Made by a program: the position numbers and the translations under genes. Positions 45,425 through 56,771 of a DNA stretch of 64,000 nucleotides are shown here, in pieces (the stretch's first letter is position 1; each line of letters opens with the position of its first letter). The stretch is from Marivita cryptomonadis (GTDB lineage: Bacteria; Pseudomonadota; Alphaproteobacteria; Rhodobacterales; Rhodobacteraceae). Below the pieces are notes generated by a model. The model did no database searches and was not told the DNA's origin. It worked only from the letters and a program-made list of their open reading frames with translations. The stretch lies in the NCBI RefSeq assembly GCF_002115725.1, contig NZ_JFKD01000008.1, forward strand, positions 1 through 64,000, read 5' to 3'.

Positions 45425-47088
45425 GCAAGCCTGCTGATCACAACGGTCACTTCGGGCTTCTTGCCAATTTCGTTCTGCGTCGTCTGACGCGCAATCCGGC
45501 GCAGCCCTTCTTCGAGCTTGTCATCGTCGGTGATGGTCTTGGCCCCGGCCCGACCGATAAACTGCGACAGGTCTTCTTCCAGCGCGTCGACCAACGGCGC
45601 GTTGCTGCGGCCGATCTCCGGCAAGCCCATGACTTCGCACCACGGCTCGCCCAGCAATTCGTCGTCTTCGTCCAGAATGACCGTGACAATCACATGCCCG
45701 TTCAGCGCCATGCGGATACGGTCCCGCACGATCCCGTCCAAGGCCCCAATCTTGACCGAGCCGTCCAGATAGGTGCGCCCCGTTTCGACATATTCGGCCA
45801 CGGTCGGCTCATTGCCACTGAGATCGATCATCATGCCATTGACCGCCAGAACGCCCTTGCGTCCGCCCGCCCCGGCAACTTTCACATGTTCGCGCAGATG
45901 GCGATGTTCGCCATGCATCGGCACGACCAGTTGCGGGTTCACGACGGCATGCATGGTTTCCAGATCGGGACGGTTTGCATGGCCAGACACGTGGTATTTG
46001 CCAGAGCTGTCATCGACCACGTCCACCCCCTGCTCGGAAAACGCGTTCATGATCTGGATCACGCCACGTTCATTCCCGGGAATCGTTTTCGACGAGAACA
46101 GGAACATATCCCCTTCGGCCATTGTCAGACCTTGGTACTTGCCACGCGCAAGCTGCGCCGAGGCCGCACGCCGTTCGCCCTGGCTCCCAGTGACGATCAA
46201 CATCAGGTTCTCGCGCGGGATCTGTGTGGCCTCTTCCGGGCTGATCACCGTTGGAAAATCCGCCAAAACGCTGGTCTTGATTGACGCTTCGATCATCCGC
46301 CGCATCGCGCGGCCCAACAGGCAGACCGATCGCCCGGCCCGAACCGCTGCTTCGGCCAGAGTTTTGACACGCGCCACGTTGGAGGCAAAAGTGGTCGCCA
46401 CAACCATGCCCTTGGCATCGCGCACCAGCGTTTCGATCTCAGGACCAACGGTCGCCTCTGACCGACCTTCATGCAAGGAGAACACATTGGTGGAGTCGCA
46501 AATCAGTGCTTTCACACCCGGTTTGCCGATCTCTTCCCAAAGCGCCCGATCAAAGGCCTCGCCGACAACCGGTGTTTCATCAATCTTGAAGTCGCCCGAA
46601 TGCACCAAGCGCCCCTTTGGCGTGTCGATCACCAGACCCGAACTTTCGGGAATGGAATGCGAGATTGGCAAGAACCCCACTTTGAACGGCCCGGCTTCAA
46701 CGGTTTCGGGCCAAGGCGACACGGTCCGCACGGTTTCCGGCGACTGCCCCGCATCCTCCATCTTGAGCCGCGCGATATGCGCCGTGAAGGCCCGCGCGTA
46801 GATAGGCGCACCAAGCTCTTCCCAGAAATGCCCGACAGCGCCCACATGGTCCTCATGGGCGTGGGTGATAAAGATCGCCTCGAGCTGGTGACGGCGTTCC
46901 TTCAGCCATGTGATGTCCGGAAGGATCAGATCGACACCCGGTGTTCCATCCATGTCTGGAAAGGTCACACCGAGATCAACAAGGATCAGCCTTTCCTGAC
47001 CCGGCTTGCCATAGCCATAGACATAGGCATTCATGCCAATTTCGCCGGCCCCGCCAAGGGGCAGGTAGATGATCCGTTCACCGCTCAT
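45421..47088 (-). CDS. rnj: Ribonuclease J
   Basis: The 555-residue protein is a metallo-beta-lactamase/beta-CASP nuclease. The zinc motif is HAHEDHVGAVGH, with later HSIPESSG, HSGDFKID and the beta-CASP segment; a C-terminal domain completes RNase J. It processes 5' ends of RNA with both endo- and 5'-exonuclease activity. The gene lies between coaX (3-base gap) and gph (overlap) in one run from birA to gph, with no obvious functional link. Confidence 0.95.
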   Translation of the reverse strand: MSGERIIYLPLGGAGEIGMNAYVYGYGKPGQERLILVDLGVTFPDMDGTPGVDLILPDITWLKERRHQLEAIFITHAHEDHVGAVGHFWEELGAPIYARAFTAHIARLKMEDAGQSPETVRTVSPWPETVEAGPFKVGFLPISHSIPESSGLVIDTPKGRLVHSGDFKIDETPVVGEAFDRALWEEIGKPGVKALICDSTNVFSLHEGRSEATVGPEIETLVRDAKGMVVATTFASNVARVKTLAEAAVRAGRSVCLLGRAMRRMIEASIKTSVLADFPTVISPEEATQIPRENLMLIVTGSQGERRAASAQLARGKYQGLTMAEGDMFLFSSKTIPGNERGVIQIMNAFSEQGVDVVDDSSGKYHVSGHANRPDLETMHAVVNPQLVVPMHGEHRHLREHVKVAGAGGRKGVLAVNGMMIDLSGNEPTVAEYVETGRTYLDGSVKIGALDGIVRDRIRMALNGHVIVTVILDEDDELLGEPWCEVMGLPEIGRSNAPLVDALEEDLSQFIGRAGAKTITDDDKLEEGLRRIARQTTQNEIGKKPEVTVVISRLA

Positions 47089-47091
47089 GTT

Positions 47092-47865
47092 TTATCCGTT
47101 TTCTGTGTTATACGCGTGTATGACCGTCAGACCATGCATGGTCAGGTCATCTTCAATTGTGTCAAATAGCAGCTCACCCTGCGCGAACAAGGGCGCAAGC
47201 CCACCCGTGCCGATCACCTTCATCGGACGGCCATATTCAGCCTTGATGCGCGTCGTGATCCCCTGGATCAGCCCGACATAGCCCCAGAAGACACCCGACT
47301 GGATACAAGCCACTGTGTTGGTGCCGATCACACGCTCGGGCTGCGAGATATCCACATGCGGCAGCGCTGCAGCCCCCTGGTGCAACGCCTCGAGACTCAG
47401 GTTCACCCCCGGCGCGATCACACCACCGACATAAGCGCCATCCTCGGCCACAACGTCGAAATTCGTCGCCGTGCCGAAATCGACCACAACGCAGTCGCCA
47501 CCATGCCGGTCGAAGGCCGCCACCGCATTGGCCAACCGGTCCGGCCCCACGCCGGTGCCCACATCGACCCGAGGCGGATGCGGCAACAGACATTCAGGCT
47601 TGCCCACAACGATGGGACGCACACCAAAGAACCGGTCAGAGAAGACTCGCAGGTTCCATACGACCCGCGGCACGGTCGACGAGATGATCACATCGGTGAT
47701 ATTCGGTTCGATCTTGTAATGGCCGATCAAGGTCGAGAACCACGTGAAATAGGCATCCGCAGTGCGCCCGTGATGGGTCGACGTGCGTAAGGTGCAAAGA
47801 AAGCGCGTGCCATCCCAGATCGAAAAGACGGTATTGGTATTGCCACAGTCGATGCACAGAAGCAT
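47092..47865 (-). CDS. coaX: Type III pantothenate kinase
   Basis: The 257-residue enzyme phosphorylates pantothenate, the first step of coenzyme A synthesis. It has the N-terminal phosphate-binding DCGNTNTVFSI, the conserved GPDRLANAVAAF and VVDFGTATNFDVV segments, and the C-terminal IGTGGLAPLFA, all diagnostic of CoaX and unlike types I and II. It lies between birA and RNase J, a common order in this family. Confidence 0.96.
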   Translation of the reverse strand: MLLCIDCGNTNTVFSIWDGTRFLCTLRTSTHHGRTADAYFTWFSTLIGHYKIEPNITDVIISSTVPRVVWNLRVFSDRFFGVRPIVVGKPECLLPHPPRVDVGTGVGPDRLANAVAAFDRHGGDCVVVDFGTATNFDVVAEDGAYVGGVIAPGVNLSLEALHQGAAALPHVDISQPERVIGTNTVACIQSGVFWGYVGLIQGITTRIKAEYGRPMKVIGTGGLAPLFAQGELLFDTIEDDLTMHGLTVIHAYNTENG

Positions 47866-47876
47866 GGCCTTGCCCC

Positions 47877-48629
47877 TTAAAAGAAAATATCCGCCGCGGC
47901 GATTGCCTGACGGCCTGCAGCGGTGTTTAAGACGATCCGCCCCTCGGCGTCCACAGTCTCGAACGTGCCCGCGACTTCGCGGTCACCCATCCGCGCGGTG
48001 ACAACCTCACCCAACCGTGCCGCGCGGGTCAGCCACGCCTCCCGGATGGGCGCAAACCCGTAGGTCACGAATTGCGCCTCATGGCGCGCATAGGCCGCAG
48101 CAAGGATGTCAAGAAACACCTCTGGCGATACCTCGACCCCAAGACCGGACAACACTGAGACCGGCAGCACAGCACGGGCCTCCACTTCGGAAGACGCGGG
48201 CGCTGCAATCAAGTTCACACCGATCCCAATCGCCAAATGCGACCCGAGGCTTTCCAGCAGAATACCCGCCACCTTGCCCCCGGTCAAAAGCACATCATTC
48301 GGCCATTTGAGCGTCAGCCCATCGACACGGCCCGACACAGCAACCAAAGAATCGTAAAGCGCGAGCGCCGCCACAAAGCTGCGCAACGCGCGCTTTTCCG
48401 GCGCATCCGAGGTGGGCAGCACCAAAGTGGCCGCAAAGTTGCCCTCAGGGTTGACCCAGGCGCGGCCGCGCCGTCCCCGTGCCGCGGTTTGCCGCAGCGC
48501 GCAAATCCAAGTGGGCCCCGCCAAACCGGTTGCCTGTCGCCCGGCCTCAAGCATGGTACTGTCCACTTCGGCCAGCACCTGCCGCCCATATCCCAAAGGC
48601 CAATCAGACAAGATCACCCGCTCCTTCAT
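47877..48629 (-). CDS. birA: Biotin-[acetyl-CoA-carboxylase] ligase, without DNA-binding domain
   Basis: The 250-residue enzyme attaches biotin to biotin carboxyl carrier proteins. The biotinyl-AMP loop is ARGRRGRAW, and LKWPNDVLL supplies the catalytic Lys. There is no N-terminal helix-turn-helix, so it should not repress biotin genes. I start it at 48629, the first ATG before the conserved domain, with GGGAG about 13 nt upstream; the open frame extends back to 48713 through the nuo terminator. It is the gene after nuoN. Confidence 0.94.
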   Translation of the reverse strand: MKERVILSDWPLGYGRQVLAEVDSTMLEAGRQATGLAGPTWICALRQTAARGRRGRAWVNPEGNFAATLVLPTSDAPEKRALRSFVAALALYDSLVAVSGRVDGLTLKWPNDVLLTGGKVAGILLESLGSHLAIGIGVNLIAAPASSEVEARAVLPVSVLSGLGVEVSPEVFLDILAAAYARHEAQFVTYGFAPIREAWLTRAARLGEVVTARMGDREVAGTFETVDAEGRIVLNTAAGRQAIAAADIFF

Positions 48630-48680
48630 CTTGCCAGATAAACTCCCGCCGGAGGCATCGCGACCCGCGCAGCGGGACGC

Positions 48681-48714
48681 AAAAAACAAAGCGACGCGCC
48701 AATGGCGCGTCACT
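48681..48714 (-). terminator. Terminator of the nuo operon
   Basis: On the minus strand stem GACGCGCC/GGCGCGTC with a short loop is followed by TTTGTTTTTT. It lies between the nuoN stop and the birA start, so some birA transcription may start separately. Confidence 0.88.
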
Positions 48715-48736
48715 GTCTCTTAACAAGAAAGCCGGT

Positions 48737-50179
48737 TTAGTTGACAAGGGTCGCCGCAGCAGCCGCAGCCGCACCTTCGATCCCGAACAGGTTGACCACG
48801 CCGACCACCATGATCACCGCGCTTGCCATCAGCATGCCCCAGAGTATCGGAGACCTGCTGCTGTCCAACGCGTCGTCACGCTCTTCGCCGAAATACATGT
48901 AGAAGACGATCCGCAGGTAGTAGAACGCCCCGATCACCGACGCGATCACGCCGGCAATCGCCAGCCACGCGAGCCCAGCCTCGTAAGCAGCCCGCAGCAC
49001 GTAGAGCTTACCGAAGAAGCCCACCAGCGGCGGCACACCGGCCAAGCTGAACAGCAGCACCAGCATCGCCAGCGCTTTGCCCGGCTCACGCTTGGAATAC
49101 ATGTTCAGAGACCCGATGTTCGACACCGGCTGACCGTCGCGGTGCATCGACAGGATAAAGGCAAATGTGCCCACGTTCATAGTGACGTAGATCGCCATGT
49201 AGATCAGCATCGCCTGCACGCCGAACGCGGTGCCCGCCGCAAGACCCATCAGGGCATAGCCCATATGCGCGATGGACGAAAACGCCATCAGACGTTTGAT
49301 GTCGGTCTGGCCGATGGCCGCGATGGCTCCAAGGAACATCGACAGCACCGACAGCAGCGCGATCACCTGGCTCCAGTCGCTGACCGCCGCACCGAACGCA
49401 TCATGCATGACGCGTGCGAACAGCGCCATTGCCGCAACTTTTGGCGCGGTGGCAAAGAACGCGGTGACCGGCGTGGGCGAGCCTTCGTAGACGTCGGGTG
49501 TCCACATGTGGAACGGCACAGCCGACACTTTGAACGCCAGACCAGAAATCAGGAATACCAGACCAAAGAGCAGGCCAAGCGACAGATCGCCATGTACTGC
49601 CGTCTGGATGATGCCCGAGAAAAGCGTTGTGCCGGAATAGCCATAGACCAGCGAGGCACCATAAAGCAGAAGGCCGGAGGATAGCGCACCCAGCACAAAA
49701 TACTTGAGGCCAGCCTCGGTCGACTTCAGGCTGTCGCGGCGCAAGGATGCCACGACGTACAGCGCCAGCGACTGCAGTTCGAGCCCCATGTAAAGCGCCA
49801 TCAGGTCACCTGCGGACACCATCATCATCATGCCCACAACCGCCAGCGCGATCAGCAGCGGATATTCGAACCGCAGCAGGCCGCGACGGGTCATGTAGGC
49901 TTCGGACATCAGCAGCACGGCGGCGGCAGAGACAAGGATCACCACCTTGGCAAAGCGCGCAAACCCGTCATCGACGAACATGCCATTGAAGGCAATGTTG
50001 GTCCCTGCCCCGTTCAGCCCGATCCAGACCGCAAGGGCAAGGAACAGACCGCTCGTCACCCAGACCAGCAGCGACGCCGCCCCGTCCTTGACAGTGTAGA
50101 CCGCGCCCAGAAGCGCCAGCATCGCATAAACGGCCAGCACGATTTCCGGCAGGATGATACCCAGATCAGCCGAGAGCAT
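48737..50179 (-). CDS. nuoN: NADH-quinone oxidoreductase subunit N
   Basis: The 480-residue membrane protein has about 14 helices and the antiporter-like core shared with NuoL and NuoM: proton-path Lys-bearing segments [20 protein letters not shown] and [17 protein letters not shown]. It is the last nuo gene and a proton channel of complex I. It starts 12 bases after nuoM. The terminator at 48681-48714 ends the operon. Confidence 0.97.
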   Translation of the reverse strand: MLSADLGIILPEIVLAVYAMLALLGAVYTVKDGAASLLVWVTSGLFLALAVWIGLNGAGTNIAFNGMFVDDGFARFAKVVILVSAAAVLLMSEAYMTRRGLLRFEYPLLIALAVVGMMMMVSAGDLMALYMGLELQSLALYVVASLRRDSLKSTEAGLKYFVLGALSSGLLLYGASLVYGYSGTTLFSGIIQTAVHGDLSLGLLFGLVFLISGLAFKVSAVPFHMWTPDVYEGSPTPVTAFFATAPKVAAMALFARVMHDAFGAAVSDWSQVIALLSVLSMFLGAIAAIGQTDIKRLMAFSSIAHMGYALMGLAAGTAFGVQAMLIYMAIYVTMNVGTFAFILSMHRDGQPVSNIGSLNMYSKREPGKALAMLVLLFSLAGVPPLVGFFGKLYVLRAAYEAGLAWLAIAGVIASVIGAFYYLRIVFYMYFGEERDDALDSSRSPILWGMLMASAVIMVVGVVNLFGIEGAAAAAAATLVN

Positions 50180-50191
50180 AGCCCAGCCCCC

Positions 50192-51736
50192 TTATTCGCT
50201 ATGCGCGACCTGCGTGGCGAGATCCGCCTCCGCAACCGCGACTTGATAGTTGGAAACCAGCGCTTCGACCGACGGTCCGATCGTATCGAGGATCGGGGCC
50301 GGATAGACGCCAAAGAGGATCGTCGCCACAACCAGCGGCGCAAAGATCGCCCGCTCGCGGCGTGACATGTCGGTGATGGTCTTCAGGCTTTCCTTGATCA
50401 GGTCGCCCATGACCACCCGACGGTAGAGCCACAGCGCGTAAGCAGCCGACAGGATCACACCGGATGTGGCCACTGCCGCGATCCATGTATTGACCTGGAA
50501 GATGCCCATCAGTGTCAGGAATTCCCCGACAAAGCCCGATGTCCCCGGCAGGCCGACATTGGCCATGGTGAACAGCATGAAGATCAGCGCATAGGCCGGC
50601 ATCCGGTTCACCAGACCGCCATAGGCGTCGATCTCGCGGGTGTGCATCCGGTCATAGATCACGCCGACACACAGAAAGAGCGCGCCCGAGATAAAGCCGT
50701 GGCTGATCATCTGGAAGATCGCGCCATCAATACCCTGCTGGTTGGCGGCAAAAATGCCCATGGTCACATAGCCCATGTGAGCGACGGAGGAATAGGCGAT
50801 CAGCTTTTTCATGTCTTCCTGCACCAGCGCCACCAGCGAGGTGTAGACGATGGCAATCGCCGACATCCAAAGCACCAACGGGGCCAGCACATCCGATCCC
50901 ACCGGGAACATCGGCAGGCTGAATCGCAGGAAGCCGTAGCCCCCCATTTTCAGCAGGATCGCAGCCAGAACAACAGACCCGGCGGTCGGTGCCTGAACGT
51001 GCGCATCCGGCAACCATGTGTGAACGGGCCACATCGGCATCTTGACAGCAAACGACGCAAAGAAGGCGAGGAACAGAAGCGTCTGCATGCCGCCCACGAT
51101 CTGAATCCCGAGAAGCGAGAAGCTTTCCGATCCGAACTGGTGCACCAGCAGCTGTTCGATATCGGTGGTGCCCGCGTCCGAGAACATCGCAACCATCGCC
51201 ACCAGCATCAGCACCGAGCCAAGGAAGGTGTAGAGGAAGAACTTGAACGACGCGTAGATGCGGTTCTTGCCACCCCAGATGCCGATGATCAGGAACATCG
51301 GGATCAGGCCCGCCTCGAAGAAGAGGTAGAACAGCACCAGATCCAGCGCCATGAACACGCCCAGCATGAGCGTTTCCAACAGCAGGAATGCGATCATGTA
51401 TTCCTTGACGCGGGTGTTCACGTCCCAGCTTGCCGCAATCACCAGCGGCATCATGAACGTGGTGAGCATGACGAACAGGACCGAAATCCCATCGACACCC
51501 ATCTTGTATTGCAAGCCCAACAACCACTCACCCTGCTCGACCATCTGGAACCTGGTGTTCTGGGGGTCGAACTGGAACAGGATGAAGAGCGAGATCAGGA
51601 AGGTGGCCGAGGTCGCAATCAACGCCAACCATTTGGCGTTCCGATTGGCCGCCTCATCGTCGCCCCGCAGGAAGACCAGCAGGATCACAGCCGCCAGTGC
51701 TGGCAGGAACGTGACAATGGAAAGAAGGTTATCCAT
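50192..51736 (-). CDS. nuoM: NADH-quinone oxidoreductase subunit M
   Basis: The 514-residue protein is an antiporter-like complex I subunit with about 14 helices. Key segments are the Glu helix ([21 protein letters not shown]), the Lys-bearing [14 protein letters not shown] and [15 protein letters not shown]. Its ATG overlaps the nuoL stop by one base (TGATG). It helps pump protons across the inner membrane. Confidence 0.97.
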   Translation of the reverse strand: MDNLLSIVTFLPALAAVILLVFLRGDDEAANRNAKWLALIATSATFLISLFILFQFDPQNTRFQMVEQGEWLLGLQYKMGVDGISVLFVMLTTFMMPLVIAASWDVNTRVKEYMIAFLLLETLMLGVFMALDLVLFYLFFEAGLIPMFLIIGIWGGKNRIYASFKFFLYTFLGSVLMLVAMVAMFSDAGTTDIEQLLVHQFGSESFSLLGIQIVGGMQTLLFLAFFASFAVKMPMWPVHTWLPDAHVQAPTAGSVVLAAILLKMGGYGFLRFSLPMFPVGSDVLAPLVLWMSAIAIVYTSLVALVQEDMKKLIAYSSVAHMGYVTMGIFAANQQGIDGAIFQMISHGFISGALFLCVGVIYDRMHTREIDAYGGLVNRMPAYALIFMLFTMANVGLPGTSGFVGEFLTLMGIFQVNTWIAAVATSGVILSAAYALWLYRRVVMGDLIKESLKTITDMSRRERAIFAPLVVATILFGVYPAPILDTIGPSVEALVSNYQVAVAEADLATQVAHSE

Positions 51737-53841
51737 CAGTGTGCTCCTCCGCTCAGCGTCATCCAGGTGACAAGGGCTGCGATGCCGATCACCATGAAGA
51801 AGGCATATGTAAAGATGTAACCAGACTGCGCCTTACCAGCCAGCCGCGTGAGCATCGGGATAAAGCCCATGGCCACACCGTTGATCGACCCGTCGATGAC
51901 ATTGCCATCGCCGCGCTTCCACAGAAGACGACCGACCATGCTGGCGGGTTTGACGAAAAGGAAATCGTAAATCTCGTCGAAATACCATTTGTTCAGAAGG
52001 AACAGGTACAGTGGACGCTGACTTTCGGCCAAACGCTTGGGCAGCTTTGGATTGACGATGTAGAACCAGTAGGCTGTCGCAAGACCAAGCAGCATCGCGA
52101 TGAACGGGCTGACCTTGACCCATTTCGGCACTTCATGCGCTTCGTTTATGATGTCGTTATCGGGGCCGACATAGATGGCACCCTCGCCTGGCTGACCGGC
52201 AAAGACATAGTGATGCTCACCACCCTTGGCCTCTTCGCCATGTCCGGCATCCGCCGCAGCGGTCTCACCATGGCCTTCGCCCTCGGCGGAATGCTCACCG
52301 GCTTCGGCATAGGGCACACCAAAGAATTTCGCGACACTGTCGGTGTGACCAAAGAAGCTGTTGTACCAGATGGCCCCAGCAAAGATCGACCCAAGGCTCA
52401 GAACGCCCAGCGGGATCAGCATGATCATCGGGCTCTCATGCGCGTGTTCATGCGTGTGCTTGTCGCCGCGCGGCTTGCCGTAGAAGGTCAGGAACATCAG
52501 ACGCCAGCTGTAGAAGCTTGTGAACAGCGCCGCGATAACCAGCATCCAGAAGGCATAGCCCATCGGACCGGCAGCATAGGCGCTTTCGATCACCGCATCC
52601 TTGGACGCGAAGCCAGCAAAGCCGATCCAGCCGGTAAGCGGGATACCCACGCCTGTGATGGCCAACGTGCCGATCATCATCGCGCCGAACGTGTACGGGA
52701 TCTTTTTCCGCAGGCCGCCATAGTTCCGCATGTCCTGCTCGTGGTGCATCGCATGGATGACCGACCCTGCGCCAAGGAACAACATCGCCTTAAAGAACGC
52801 ATGCGTGAACAGGTGGAACATCGCCACGCTATAGGCACCAACGCCTGCGGCCACGAACATATACCCCAGCTGAGACATGGTCGAATACGCGATCACGCGT
52901 TTGATATCGGTCTGCACCAAGCCGATGGTCGCCGCGACAAAGGCAGTCGACGCGCCAAGGAAGGTCACGAACATCATCGCTTCAGGCGCAAACTCCATCA
53001 GTGGCGACATGCGGCAGACAAGGAACACGCCCGCCGTCACCATGGTTGCCGCGTGGATCAATGCCGACACAGGCGTCGGGCCTTCCATCGCGTCCGGCAG
53101 CCATGTGTGCAGGAACAATTGTGCCGATTTGCCCATTGCGCCGATGAACAGCAGGAAGGCGATCAGGTTGGCCGCGTTCCATTCGGTCCACAGGAAGGAC
53201 AGCTGCGTTTCCGCAAGCGTCGGCGCGGCTGCAAAGATGTCGTCAAAGCGAATGCTGTCGACAAGGAAATACAGCGCGAAGATACCCAGTGCGAAGCCAA
53301 AGTCACCCACCCGGTTGACCACGAACGCCTTGATCGCAGCGGCATTGGCCGATGGCTTGCGGTAATAGAAACCGATCAGCAGGTAGGACGCGACGCCCAC
53401 GCCTTCCCAGCCAAAGAACATCTGAACAAGGTTGTCCGATGTGACCAGCATCAGCATGGCGAAGGTAAAGAACGACAGGTAGGCAAAAAAGCGCGGCTTG
53501 TAGCTTTCGCCCTCTTTCCACTGCGGGTCGTGATCCATGTAGCCAAACGAATACAAATGCACGAGCGCCGACACGGTGGTCACGACGATCAGCATGGTCG
53601 CCGTCAGACGGTCCAGACGGATCGCCCATTCGGTACTCAGCGTACCGGATTCAATCCAGCGCAGAATGTTGATGGTCTCGGTGACGCCGTCATGGGTCAG
53701 GAAGACGATCCACGAAAGCACACAGGCAAAGAACAGAAGGCCCGTGGCCACCCATTGCGCGGCAGTCTCTCCGATGAATTTCCAGCCAAAGCCACACAGA
53801 ATGGCGCCGACCAGCGGGGAAAACAGAATAAGCGTTTCCAT
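51736..53841 (-). CDS. nuoL: NADH-quinone oxidoreductase subunit L
   Basis: The 701-residue protein is the distal antiporter-like subunit with the long lateral helix at the C-terminus. Conserved parts are [41 protein letters not shown] and [17 protein letters not shown]. It is longer than E. coli NuoL (613) because of a charged His/Glu-rich loop at about residues 500-560 ([20 protein letters not shown]). It starts 5 bases after nuoK and overlaps nuoM. Confidence 0.97.
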   Translation of the reverse strand: METLILFSPLVGAILCGFGWKFIGETAAQWVATGLLFFACVLSWIVFLTHDGVTETINILRWIESGTLSTEWAIRLDRLTATMLIVVTTVSALVHLYSFGYMDHDPQWKEGESYKPRFFAYLSFFTFAMLMLVTSDNLVQMFFGWEGVGVASYLLIGFYYRKPSANAAAIKAFVVNRVGDFGFALGIFALYFLVDSIRFDDIFAAAPTLAETQLSFLWTEWNAANLIAFLLFIGAMGKSAQLFLHTWLPDAMEGPTPVSALIHAATMVTAGVFLVCRMSPLMEFAPEAMMFVTFLGASTAFVAATIGLVQTDIKRVIAYSTMSQLGYMFVAAGVGAYSVAMFHLFTHAFFKAMLFLGAGSVIHAMHHEQDMRNYGGLRKKIPYTFGAMMIGTLAITGVGIPLTGWIGFAGFASKDAVIESAYAAGPMGYAFWMLVIAALFTSFYSWRLMFLTFYGKPRGDKHTHEHAHESPMIMLIPLGVLSLGSIFAGAIWYNSFFGHTDSVAKFFGVPYAEAGEHSAEGEGHGETAAADAGHGEEAKGGEHHYVFAGQPGEGAIYVGPDNDIINEAHEVPKWVKVSPFIAMLLGLATAYWFYIVNPKLPKRLAESQRPLYLFLLNKWYFDEIYDFLFVKPASMVGRLLWKRGDGNVIDGSINGVAMGFIPMLTRLAGKAQSGYIFTYAFFMVIGIAALVTWMTLSGGAH

Positions 53842-53846
53842 GATCG

Positions 53847-54152
53847 TCAGCCCTTCATCACGTTGACATCTTCAACCGCGATAGAGCCACGGTTGCGGAA
53901 GAAACAGACGAGGATCGCAAGGCCGATGGCCGCTTCGGCGGCAGCGACCGTGAGGACAAACAAGGTGAACACCTGCCCCACCAGATCGCCAAGGAAGCTC
54001 GAGAACGCGACAAGGTTGATGTTCACCGCGAGCAGCATCAATTCGATGCTCATCAGCAGGATGATTACGTTCTTGCGGTTCAGGAACAGCCCGAAAATCC
54101 CGATCACGAACAGCACGGCTGCCACTGTCAGGTAATGCTCAAGTCCTATCAT
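53847..54152 (-). CDS. nuoK: NADH-quinone oxidoreductase subunit K
   Basis: The 101-residue protein has three membrane helices and the two membrane glutamates of NuoK, in [13 protein letters not shown] and [12 protein letters not shown]. It links the membrane arm to the quinone site. I start it at the ATG at 54152 with GGAGG 6 nt upstream; a GTG at 54155 is adjacent. The 71-base gap after nuoJ contains a small hairpin with arms CCCC/GGGG that could modulate read-through. Confidence 0.97.
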   Translation of the reverse strand: MIGLEHYLTVAAVLFVIGIFGLFLNRKNVIILLMSIELMLLAVNINLVAFSSFLGDLVGQVFTLFVLTVAAAEAAIGLAILVCFFRNRGSIAVEDVNVMKG

Positions 54153-54223
54153 CACGTCCCTCCGGGGTGTGCCCCGTCGTTTTCTTTGTCAAAGCGCCCC
54201 AATCGGATCGGGGCTGCGTATCT

Positions 54224-54826
54224 TTACAGGCCCTGACCGGGCTTCACGTCTTTCAGTTCCATCGCCTTGGCCGGATCGCGGTACATCTGCGCCAGCACGT
54301 TCTGACGCTTGACGTCCGACCGGTGCCGCAGTGTGAGGACAATCGCACCGATCATCGCCACCAGCAGGATCAGACCCGCAAGCTGGAAGAGCAGAAAATA
54401 CTGATCGTAGAGGATCATGCCCAACGCTTCGGTGTTGTGTCGGTCTACCGGAACCACCTGCGCGCGCAGCCCCTCGGCCGCTGCGTTGCTTTCCCATGCG
54501 CCAAACGCCAGCGCAAATTGCATCAGGATGATGACCCCAAACAGCAACGCCAGTGGCACATACCGCGCCATCTCGGCCTTCAGTTCGGCGAAATCCACAT
54601 CAAGCATCATCACGACGAACAGGAACAGAACCGCCACCGCGCCCACGTAGACGATCACCAGAAGCATCGCCACGAATTCCGCGCCCAGAAGCACAAACAA
54701 CCCGGCAGAGGACAGAAAGGCGAGGATCAGCCACAGCACTGAATGTACGGGATTGCGGCTGATGACCGTGAACAGCCCACCCGCAATGGTGCAAATGGCA
54801 AAGAGGTAGAAGGCAAAGACGCTCAT
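54224..54826 (-). CDS. nuoJ: NADH-quinone oxidoreductase subunit J
   Basis: The 200-residue protein has five membrane helices typical of NuoJ ([57 protein letters not shown]). The pi-bulge region of TM3 carries the conserved Tyr-Gly segment. Its start overlaps the stop of the inserted carboxymuconolactone-decarboxylase-like gene (ATGA), showing that gene belongs to the operon. Confidence 0.97.
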   Translation of the reverse strand: MSVFAFYLFAICTIAGGLFTVISRNPVHSVLWLILAFLSSAGLFVLLGAEFVAMLLVIVYVGAVAVLFLFVVMMLDVDFAELKAEMARYVPLALLFGVIILMQFALAFGAWESNAAAEGLRAQVVPVDRHNTEALGMILYDQYFLLFQLAGLILLVAMIGAIVLTLRHRSDVKRQNVLAQMYRDPAKAMELKDVKPGQGL

Positions 54827-55233
54827 GTCTCGTCATCCTTTTTGTCGTCTTCCATGACATCCCGCGCAAGTTCCATCGCGCGGGTCATGGCGGGTATACC
54901 GGCGAACATCGACATCTGTGCGATGGTCTCGGCAATCTCGTCTTTGGTGGCACCTGCGGCCAAAGCGTGGCGCACGGTCATGCGCACTTGCGTATCAGCC
55001 TGCGCGCCTTGCATTGTCAGACCAGCCAACGTCAGCAGCAGCCGCGTCTTGGCATCCAGCCCATCTTTGCTGATCCCCTTGCCGAACCACATCTCCATGG
55101 CGTCTTTCGGCATGGTCGGCCACATCTTTTCAAACCCCTTGGGGTCGAATGACGACAGCGCCGGATTGAAGGCCTTCGCCATCTCCTGCGCCTGCTGCAT
55201 CATCAGCTCGAATGGGGTTTTGGCGTCGCTCAT
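54823..55233 (-). CDS. Carboxymuconolactone decarboxylase (AhpD)-family protein inside the nuo operon
   Basis: The 136-residue protein has the CMD/AhpD helical core at its C-terminus ([46 protein letters not shown]). The AhpD Cys-x-x-Cys pair is absent, so it is unlikely to be a peroxidase partner. The N-terminal 55 residues ([24 protein letters not shown]) resemble a phasin-like helix. It overlaps nuoI at its start and nuoJ at its stop (ATGA both times). A role in complex I assembly is possible but untested. Confidence 0.88.
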   Translation of the reverse strand: MSDAKTPFELMMQQAQEMAKAFNPALSSFDPKGFEKMWPTMPKDAMEMWFGKGISKDGLDAKTRLLLTLAGLTMQGAQADTQVRMTVRHALAAGATKDEIAETIAQMSMFAGIPAMTRAMELARDVMEDDKKDDET

Positions 55234-55724
55234 CGGTACGGCGCGTCCAGTTCGAGGTTGCGCGCGATCTCGGCTTCCCAGCGGTCGCCGTTGTCCAAGA
55301 GCTTGGCCTTGTCGTAGTAAAGCTCTTCGCGGGTCTCGGTCGAGAACTCGAAATTCGGGCCTTCGACAATCGCATCCACCGGGCACGCCTCTTGGCAGAA
55401 GCCGCAATAGATGCACTTGGTCATGTCGATGTCATAGCGCGTCGTGCGGCGCGAGCCGTCGTCGCGGGGTTCGGCATCGATGGTGATCGCCTGCGCCGGG
55501 CAGATCGCCTCGCACAGTTTGCAGGCGATGCAGCGCTCTTCACCATTCGGATAGCGACGCAGCGCATGTTCGCCGCGGAAACGTGGGGACAAAGGCCCCT
55601 TTTCATGTGGGTAGTTCAGCGTTGCCTTAGGCGCGAAGAAGTACTTTAGACCAAGCTTCATGCCCTGATAAAAGTCCTGCAACAAGAAGTACTTGGCGGC
55701 GCGTCCGTAGTCGATCTGCGTCAT
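55230..55724 (-). CDS. nuoI: NADH-quinone oxidoreductase subunit I
   Basis: The 164-residue peripheral subunit carries two 4Fe-4S clusters (N6a and N6b), bound by [12 protein letters not shown] and [12 protein letters not shown]. It passes electrons towards quinone. The ATG at 55724 follows AAGGAG at 7 nt. It lies 11 bases after nuoH, and its stop overlaps the CMD-like gene. Confidence 0.98.
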   Translation of the reverse strand: MTQIDYGRAAKYFLLQDFYQGMKLGLKYFFAPKATLNYPHEKGPLSPRFRGEHALRRYPNGEERCIACKLCEAICPAQAITIDAEPRDDGSRRTTRYDIDMTKCIYCGFCQEACPVDAIVEGPNFEFSTETREELYYDKAKLLDNGDRWEAEIARNLELDAPYR

Positions 55725-55735
55725 CGTTGCTCTCC

Positions 55736-56764
55736 TTATACCCAGCGCGCGAATGCGCCCCAGAACCAGTCGAATTTCGCTGCAAACGCCACGAAGACCA
55801 CCCACGCAAGGCTGAACGGAAGGAACACTTTCCAACCAATGCGCATCAGCTGGTCGTAGCGGTAACGGGGCGTGATCGCCTTCACCATCGCGAAGATGAA
55901 GAAGAAGAACGCCATCTTGCCGACCATCCACAGCGCACCATCCGGCAGCCCAGGAATGGGCGACAGCCAGCCACCGAAGAACAACAGGCTCATCAGCGCG
56001 CACATCAGGAAGATGGCGATGTATTCCCCCGCCATGAACAGCAGGAACGGCGTGGATGAGTATTCCACCTGATAGCCCGCAACCAGTTCAGATTCCGCTT
56101 CGGGAAGGTCGAACGGTGGGCGGTTGGTTTCAGCCAAGGCACTGATCAGGAACAGGAACACCATCGGGAAATGCGGCAGCCAGTACCACGAGAAAAACCC
56201 GTAATCCCCATCCTGTGCCCGCACGATGTCACCAAAATTCATCGATCCGGTTGAGATGATGATGCCGATAATGATCAGACCCAGCGACACTTCGTAGGAA
56301 ATCATCTGCGCGGCAGACCGCAGCGAGCCAAGGAACGGATACTTGGAGTTCGACGCCCATCCCCCCATGATCACGCCGTACACCTCAAGCGAGGACACGG
56401 CAAAAACGAACAGGATCGCCACGTTGATGTCTGACAGAACCCAGCTGTCATTGAACGGGATCACCGCCCAAGCCACCATCGCCAGCACGAAACTGGTCAT
56501 CGGGGCGAGCATGAACACCGGCTTGTCGGCACCCGCAGGCACAACCACTTCCTTGACGACATATTTCAGCGCGTCGGCCACGGTTTGCAGCAGGCCGTAA
56601 GCGCCGACCACGTTCGGTCCGCGCCGCATCTGGACGGCTGCCCAGATTTTCCGGTCGCCATAGACGAGGAAGAGAAGGCTGACCATCACAAAGCCCAGTA
56701 CCGCAAGACACTGTGCGACGATGATCACGCCGATCCCTAGGGGGGTGGTAAAGAAGTCAGCCAT
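55736..56764 (-). CDS. nuoH: NADH-quinone oxidoreductase subunit H
   Basis: The 342-residue protein has eight membrane helices and forms the quinone-binding heel of complex I. Conserved stretches are [21 protein letters not shown] and [30 protein letters not shown] start it at 56764 ([11 protein letters not shown]), with GAGGA 4 nt before the ATG; an upstream in-frame start at 56797 is unlikely. Confidence 0.97.
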   Translation of the reverse strand: MADFFTTPLGIGVIIVAQCLAVLGFVMVSLLFLVYGDRKIWAAVQMRRGPNVVGAYGLLQTVADALKYVVKEVVVPAGADKPVFMLAPMTSFVLAMVAWAVIPFNDSWVLSDINVAILFVFAVSSLEVYGVIMGGWASNSKYPFLGSLRSAAQMISYEVSLGLIIIGIIISTGSMNFGDIVRAQDGDYGFFSWYWLPHFPMVFLFLISALAETNRPPFDLPEAESELVAGYQVEYSSTPFLLFMAGEYIAIFLMCALMSLLFFGGWLSPIPGLPDGALWMVGKMAFFFFIFAMVKAITPRYRYDQLMRIGWKVFLPFSLAWVVFVAFAAKFDWFWGAFARWV

Positions 56765-56771
56765 CACGTCC

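Noticed and set aside
51739..54135. 798-codon open frame opposite nuoL and nuoK
   Set aside because: Low-complexity His/Arg/Gln-rich translation, antisense to well-conserved complex I genes.
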